From: an uncultured bacterium
GTDB taxonomy: Bacteria; Bacillota; Clostridia; TANB77; CAG-508
Reading direction: 5' to 3'
Assembly (NCBI GenBank): GCA_905215845.1
Contig: CAJMRU010000023.1
Location: 1-9,813 of the forward strand
Length of the DNA: 9,813 nt
Shown: in pieces, positions 7,701 to 9,813 of the stretch
Layout: every line of letters starts with the position of its first letter
How positions within the stretch are numbered: position 1 is the first letter of the stretch
Made by a program: the position numbers and the translations under genes
Notes under the pieces: generated by a model
What the model was told of the DNA's origin: nothing
Seen by the model: the letters and a program-made list of their open reading frames with translations, nothing else
The model's database searches: none

Positions 7701-9645
7701 CAATGTCGTTTGTGTAATTCATTATAATTTTTTCTTCTTTTGCTATTGCTTTTCTATTTACATCTACCCTTGCATCTATTATTATATTTGTTCCTTCAAC
7801 AGTATTTTCTTTATATGTTTTTTGTTCTCCTTCTAACTCTAAAACGATTTCTCTACCTTCTACATAATAATTTTTTATTTTTAATTCTTCTTCATATAAT
7901 AAGCTTACATTATTTATAATAATATTTTCTATCTGCTCTGGTAACTGTATCCTTATTATCGGATTTTTGTTCAAATTATATCTTTCATCATTTGCTCTTA
8001 AAGTTACTTTTATTTCTAATTGATTAGATACTATTGTTGATAATGTATCTTTATTTACTTCTAAGGTTGCATCTGTCACTGAATCTTTTAATTGTATACT
8101 AGATGTAATTTCCTTTTCTTCATTTTGAAAAAATGGTATTTCTTCTATTTCCTCTTCGTCATATTTATATAATATTTTTGTACTTATTTCATTTGCATTT
8201 TTTACAATTTGTCTATCATTTTCTTTTATTGTCTTTGCATTATAAAAACTTAATTCTCCCTCTGATAGTGGTTGTGTTGTTTTTATTTCTAATGCTTTTG
8301 GCTCTCTTCCTGTATAATCTACTACTATATTTCCATAGTCATCTACTAATGAATTATTATCAATTGTTGCTAACAATTCTCCATTTTCATTAAATATCTG
8401 TATATTTCCTTTTTCACCAAATATTTTATCAAAGTTAGTTTTTGATAAAACTGTTCTATTAATTACTATGTTTGCATCTTTTTCTTGTCCATTTAGTATA
8501 TATTTACTTTGATTTTCTTTTATTGAAATTTCTTTTGCTACATTAGCCAAATTTACTAACAATTTTGTTTCACTATTTATTTGTCTATCTATTCCTGAAT
8601 TTAGTTTTCCCTTAAATATTTCATTTTCACTATTTGTTGATATAACTTCTATTGTTGTATCTACTACTTCTTCTGGAATTTCTAGCTCTGATTTATCAGA
8701 TATTATTTCTTTTCCATTTTGCAAAGTAACTTTTTCTTCTAATACAAATTTTTCATCTTTTAAATCCATTTCTGAGTCATAAATATATGTTAAAACAATA
8801 TTTTCGTTTCCTTGTTTTTTCCATAATATATTATTATCTACTGGCTCATTTTTTAATAAAATTTCAATTTCTCCATCTTTCTCATTTACTTCATATGAAG
8901 ACATTGAATTTAAATTTATATTCTTCATTATTTCTGGCTTTTCACTATTAATAATAGGTACATTGATTTTAGAAGTAATTTGTTTCATAGGATAATTATC
9001 ATTTTTTAATCCTAAATCTATTGAAACTTGAATTATTCTTTTATCTTCTCCTGAAATCTTAGCTACTTTGTTAGTTATAATCTTCATACTATTTTCAATA
9101 TTTGATTTATCATTTGTTTCAATTAAATTAAATACTATATTTCTTTTTGCTTCTATCTTAATGTCTTTTTGAGTACTATCTTTATATTCTCCTAATAAAC
9201 TTACTTCACTAGTCTTTTCAACTAAGCTATAGTTTTCTTGTTCAATAGGACTCACTTTTAATTCTATTTCTGCCATAGTTCCAGCATTTAATTGATTTAA
9301 GTAAATCTTATTATCTTCTACTTTATTTACATATTCACTTTCTGAACTATTAAATTTAAAGTTTGCATTCTTTAATTCAACAATTCCATTGAAATATCCT
9401 TCTTTCTTGACATTTACTGAAACATAAAAAGACATTTCTTTTTCTTCTGCCATTCTTTCCAATGTTGTTATTTTATTTCCAGCTATATCTTTGAAATATG
9501 CTTCAAATTCTATATTTTTGTGATTAGTCGTCACTCCATCCATTGCATAGCTTACAATGCTTGAACCTACAAATATAAAATTTGCTAATGTCAGTGTCAT
9601 TATCAAAATAATTGCTACACTAACTTTAAAAACTTTACCTTTCAT
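4735..9645 (-). CDS. Giant DUF11/SdrD-B surface stalk protein with SIRTG sorting motif
   Basis: This 1636-residue exported protein is the first gene of the operon. A signal peptide covers 1-34 (hydrophobic core about 10-31, likely cut after SYA). Residues 35-840 form a long beta-rich region with no domain I can name; a unit around 515-650 reads like an adhesin-type Ig-like fold. DUF11-like modules follow at about 848-975 (with YTVKVSNTG) and 1140-1262 (with YTIKIKND and IPDQLTI), with a related, less clear unit between. An Asn/Asp/Gly-rich linker (1264-1297) acts as a probable hinge. An SdrD-B-like domain (1300-1395) has a calcium-loop-like DENANGKKDENE. The C-terminal module (1428-1590) is similar to that of the downstream protein. 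SIRTG (1599-1603), a membrane span (about 1606-1628) and the tail KRRNDREE close the protein. Only one cysteine (Cys977) is visible. ATG is preceded by TAGGAGGT at seven bases, which fixes the start. The likely role is a long surface stalk or fibre component; this is inference and no ligand is suggested. Confidence 0.9.
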   Translation of the reverse strand: MKGKVFKVSVAIILIMTLTLANFIFVGSSIVSYAMDGVTTNHKNIEFEAYFKDIAGNKITTLERMAEEKEMSFYVSVNVKKEGYFNGIVELKNANFKFNSSESEYVNKVEDNKIYLNQLNAGTMAEIELKVSPIEQENYSLVEKTSEVSLLGEYKDSTQKDIKIEAKRNIVFNLIETNDKSNIENSMKIITNKVAKISGEDKRIIQVSIDLGLKNDNYPMKQITSKINVPIINSEKPEIMKNINLNSMSSYEVNEKDGEIEILLKNEPVDNNILWKKQGNENIVLTYIYDSEMDLKDEKFVLEEKVTLQNGKEIISDKSELEIPEEVVDTTIEVISTNSENEIFKGKLNSGIDRQINSETKLLVNLANVAKEISIKENQSKYILNGQEKDANIVINRTVLSKTNFDKIFGEKGNIQIFNENGELLATIDNNSLVDDYGNIVVDYTGREPKALEIKTTQPLSEGELSFYNAKTIKENDRQIVKNANEISTKILYKYDEEEIEEIPFFQNEEKEITSSIQLKDSVTDATLEVNKDTLSTIVSNQLEIKVTLRANDERYNLNKNPIIRIQLPEQIENIIINNVSLLYEEELKIKNYYVEGREIVLELEGEQKTYKENTVEGTNIIIDARVDVNRKAIAKEEKIIMNYTNDIATSYTEGNKGEKMADISIVPPKDVTAINSIKDLGIETIGQEENKEIDLERGKNNRNVEVGFEIINNNSENIENVNILGTFPTRTEENNIDMEISEGINVENAKIYYSENENATKDLQNLENGWTEELKDGKEVKKYLVVLDNIEAQTSITGTYKVEIPENLEYNQVAKEGYETSYTNSATNADSTIKATTITMQTGVGPKLETSLGATIGGKEVKNDTVIKNGEVIKYTVKVSNTGSEEVENVNVTAKIPQGAKLVEPVKNYEYTGSSYYKEVDTDMYVGTIERLAVGETKYLEYEIRIDSKLADNSEIKSNVETKYLDVIQKSNEIKCKTETGNIRVSVKRVTDKSIDLYELGTVEYFAIIENISDVEQKDVKIRTNMSDNIKPERVQLITGLKDKEIEDDDIFTGESVEKDIEIKENTQDEVTSEEIEYSKEMNIGSLKPGEVKVLDYNMIINQLEENQTDEITFSINAIDSEKEYVSNLWKDGINSFKVNMEMTTNVEDKYVEAGDTIEYTIKIKNDSKARIAGLVIRDKIPDQLTITKIEMDGKEIEIPKSNNIEILNDIDADKEVTIKITTLVNHSESRDEAEAITNKAITSVYGKEIATTSEITHIVKANETNQDNNNNGGTGGNDGQTDGNNDVDDNNVAQGKRNITGIAWFDENANGKKDENEKVLGNIKVKLLNLDTNKLVTDKTGKILEATTNDNGIYVLSNLGNGNYIAIFEYNSTQYSLTKYKAEGISEVQNSDVRLNEISIDGQKQNIASTDTIKIENNDISDINIGLIELKDFDLKLDKTISKMMIQNSAGTKTLEYNDEKIAKAEIDAKQLNGTTVIIEYKIKVSNVGEVAGYARKIADYIPKDLQFNSEMNKDWYQTGNVLYSSSIANDKIEPGESKILTLTLTKKMNEENLGLVNNRAEIAEAYNDLGLLDINSTPGNQNQNENDYSSADVILSIRTGKAVYISIGLIIAIILASGVIAAVVVKRRNDREE
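4837..4851 (-). other. Candidate non-canonical sorting motif SIRTG
   Basis: Codons for S-I-R-T-G (residues 1599-1603) sit immediately before a strongly hydrophobic span and the basic start of the tail (KRR). The motif begins 38 residues from the C-terminus, exactly as TPNTG does in the partner protein. Proline is absent, so it departs from LPXTG more than TPNTG does. It resembles the x-V/I-x-T-G type seen with some class B sortases (for example NVQTG in Clostridioides difficile). If it is not cut, the protein would simply be a membrane-anchored protein with a single C-terminal span. Confidence 0.55.
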
Positions 9646-9652
9646 AATTTGT

Positions 9653-9660
9653 ACCTCCTA
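9653..9660 (-). promoter_or_regulatory. Ribosome binding site of the 1636-residue gene
   Basis: TAGGAGGT on the - strand lies seven bases before the ATG at 9643-9645. It is a near-perfect Shine-Dalgarno and decides the start of the operon's first gene. Confidence 0.92.
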
Positions 9661-9692
9661 ACCAGAATTTGTCAATTTTTTACAATGCCGGT
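9661..9692 (-). promoter_or_regulatory. Possible leader hairpin abutting the Shine-Dalgarno
   Basis: In the leader mRNA, ACCGG (9692-9688) can pair with CTGGT (9665-9661), with one G-U pair. Inside it TTGT can pair with ACAA, leaving a nine-base A-rich loop and a small internal loop. The 3' edge of the hairpin touches the Shine-Dalgarno. The stem is short and mostly weak, so it may be chance. If real it could modulate translation of the operon. It does not match any riboswitch I recognise and is too short for one. Confidence 0.25.
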
Positions 9693-9713
9693 ATCTATAT
9701 TACCTCATTATTT

Positions 9714-9742
9714 ATTATATATCATTTTTGTTGATTTTTCAA
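9714..9742 (-). promoter_or_regulatory. Sigma-A-type promoter of the surface-protein operon
   Basis: On the - strand TTGAAA (9742-9737) is followed by a 17-base spacer and TATAAT (9719-9714): a one-mismatch -35, ideal spacing and a consensus -10. The transcript would start near 9707, giving a leader of about 60 nt before the ATG. A 5-bp inverted repeat, GTTGA and TCAAC with a four-base gap (9730-9743), overlaps the -35 box and could be a small operator, or chance. No good second promoter was seen before the downstream gene, so it presumably depends on this one. Confidence 0.75.
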
Positions 9743-9813
9743 CACTTTGAGCCTCTTTTTTAATATTACTTTTATGTTACTAGTATAAATTATAGTTTTT
9801 AGCATACGGCTTT
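9743..9813. other. Upstream flank without identifiable gene
   Basis: This AT-rich flank continues to the window edge. I see no coding frame with a ribosome binding site, no RNA gene and no clear terminator. A TATAAT on the - strand at 9794-9789 has its -35 position outside the window and cannot be judged. Confidence 0.4.

Noticed and set aside
790..9645. Pilus operon with its own sortase
   Set aside because: The domains are pilin- and adhesin-like, but no sortase is encoded in the window and no pilin YPKN-type lysine motif was recognised. Fibre polymerisation cannot be claimed.
9670..9675. Perfect TTGACA on the - strand, a possible -35 box close to the operon start
   Set aside because: At 17 bases the -10 position reads ACAAAT and transcription would begin inside the coding region. 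The TTGAAA/TATAAT pair at 9714-9742 fits far better.
9653..9707. Riboswitch in the operon leader
   Set aside because: The leader is only about 60 nt, with a weak hairpin and no known aptamer consensus.
9789..9794. TATAAT on the - strand near the right edge
   Set aside because: The matching -35 position is outside the window, and it lies farther from the gene than the complete promoter at 9714-9742.

Overview
The window is very AT-rich and has strong Shine-Dalgarno sites, standard stop codons and Gram-positive surface-protein architecture. This fits a low-GC Bacillota, most likely a Clostridia-type (possibly uncultured gut) bacterium. The assignment rests on composition and protein style, not on a marker gene.

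Layout: a short upstream region (1-92) leads into a type I signal peptidase gene on the + strand (93-740). It runs convergently into a two-gene operon on the - strand. The operon reads from right to left. It has a well-formed sigma-A-type promoter (9714-9742), a 5' leader of about 60 nt with a possible hairpin next to a strong ribosome binding site, a 1636-residue surface protein (4735-9645), a 21-bp gap, and a 1307-residue surface protein (790-4713). A 16-bp perfect inverted repeat (740-782) between the converging genes can serve as a shared terminator. There is no gene-free stretch longer than 300 bases.

Both giant proteins are exported, beta-rich, multi-domain stalk or adhesin-type proteins. 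Each has a signal peptide, DUF11-like or uncharacterised Ig-like repeats and one or two SdrD-B-like domains. Each also has a related C-terminal module and a C-terminal sorting-signal arrangement of pentapeptide, membrane span and positive tail. The pentapeptides are not canonical LPXTG: they are TPNTG in the 1307-residue protein and SIRTG in the 1636-residue protein. The 1307-residue protein also begins with what looks like a thioester-domain-like head, with its only cysteine (Cys49) there, followed by a SpaA/Cna-B domain with a plausible intact isopeptide triad.

The working picture, which is inference, is a co-expressed pair of sortase-anchored surface proteins with a signal peptidase next door. 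No sortase is visible in the window. The most unusual points are the two different non-canonical sorting signals in one operon, the apparently degenerate thioester head, the shared C-terminal module, and an mRNA hairpin that could bridge a distant Shine-Dalgarno site to the lepB start codon.
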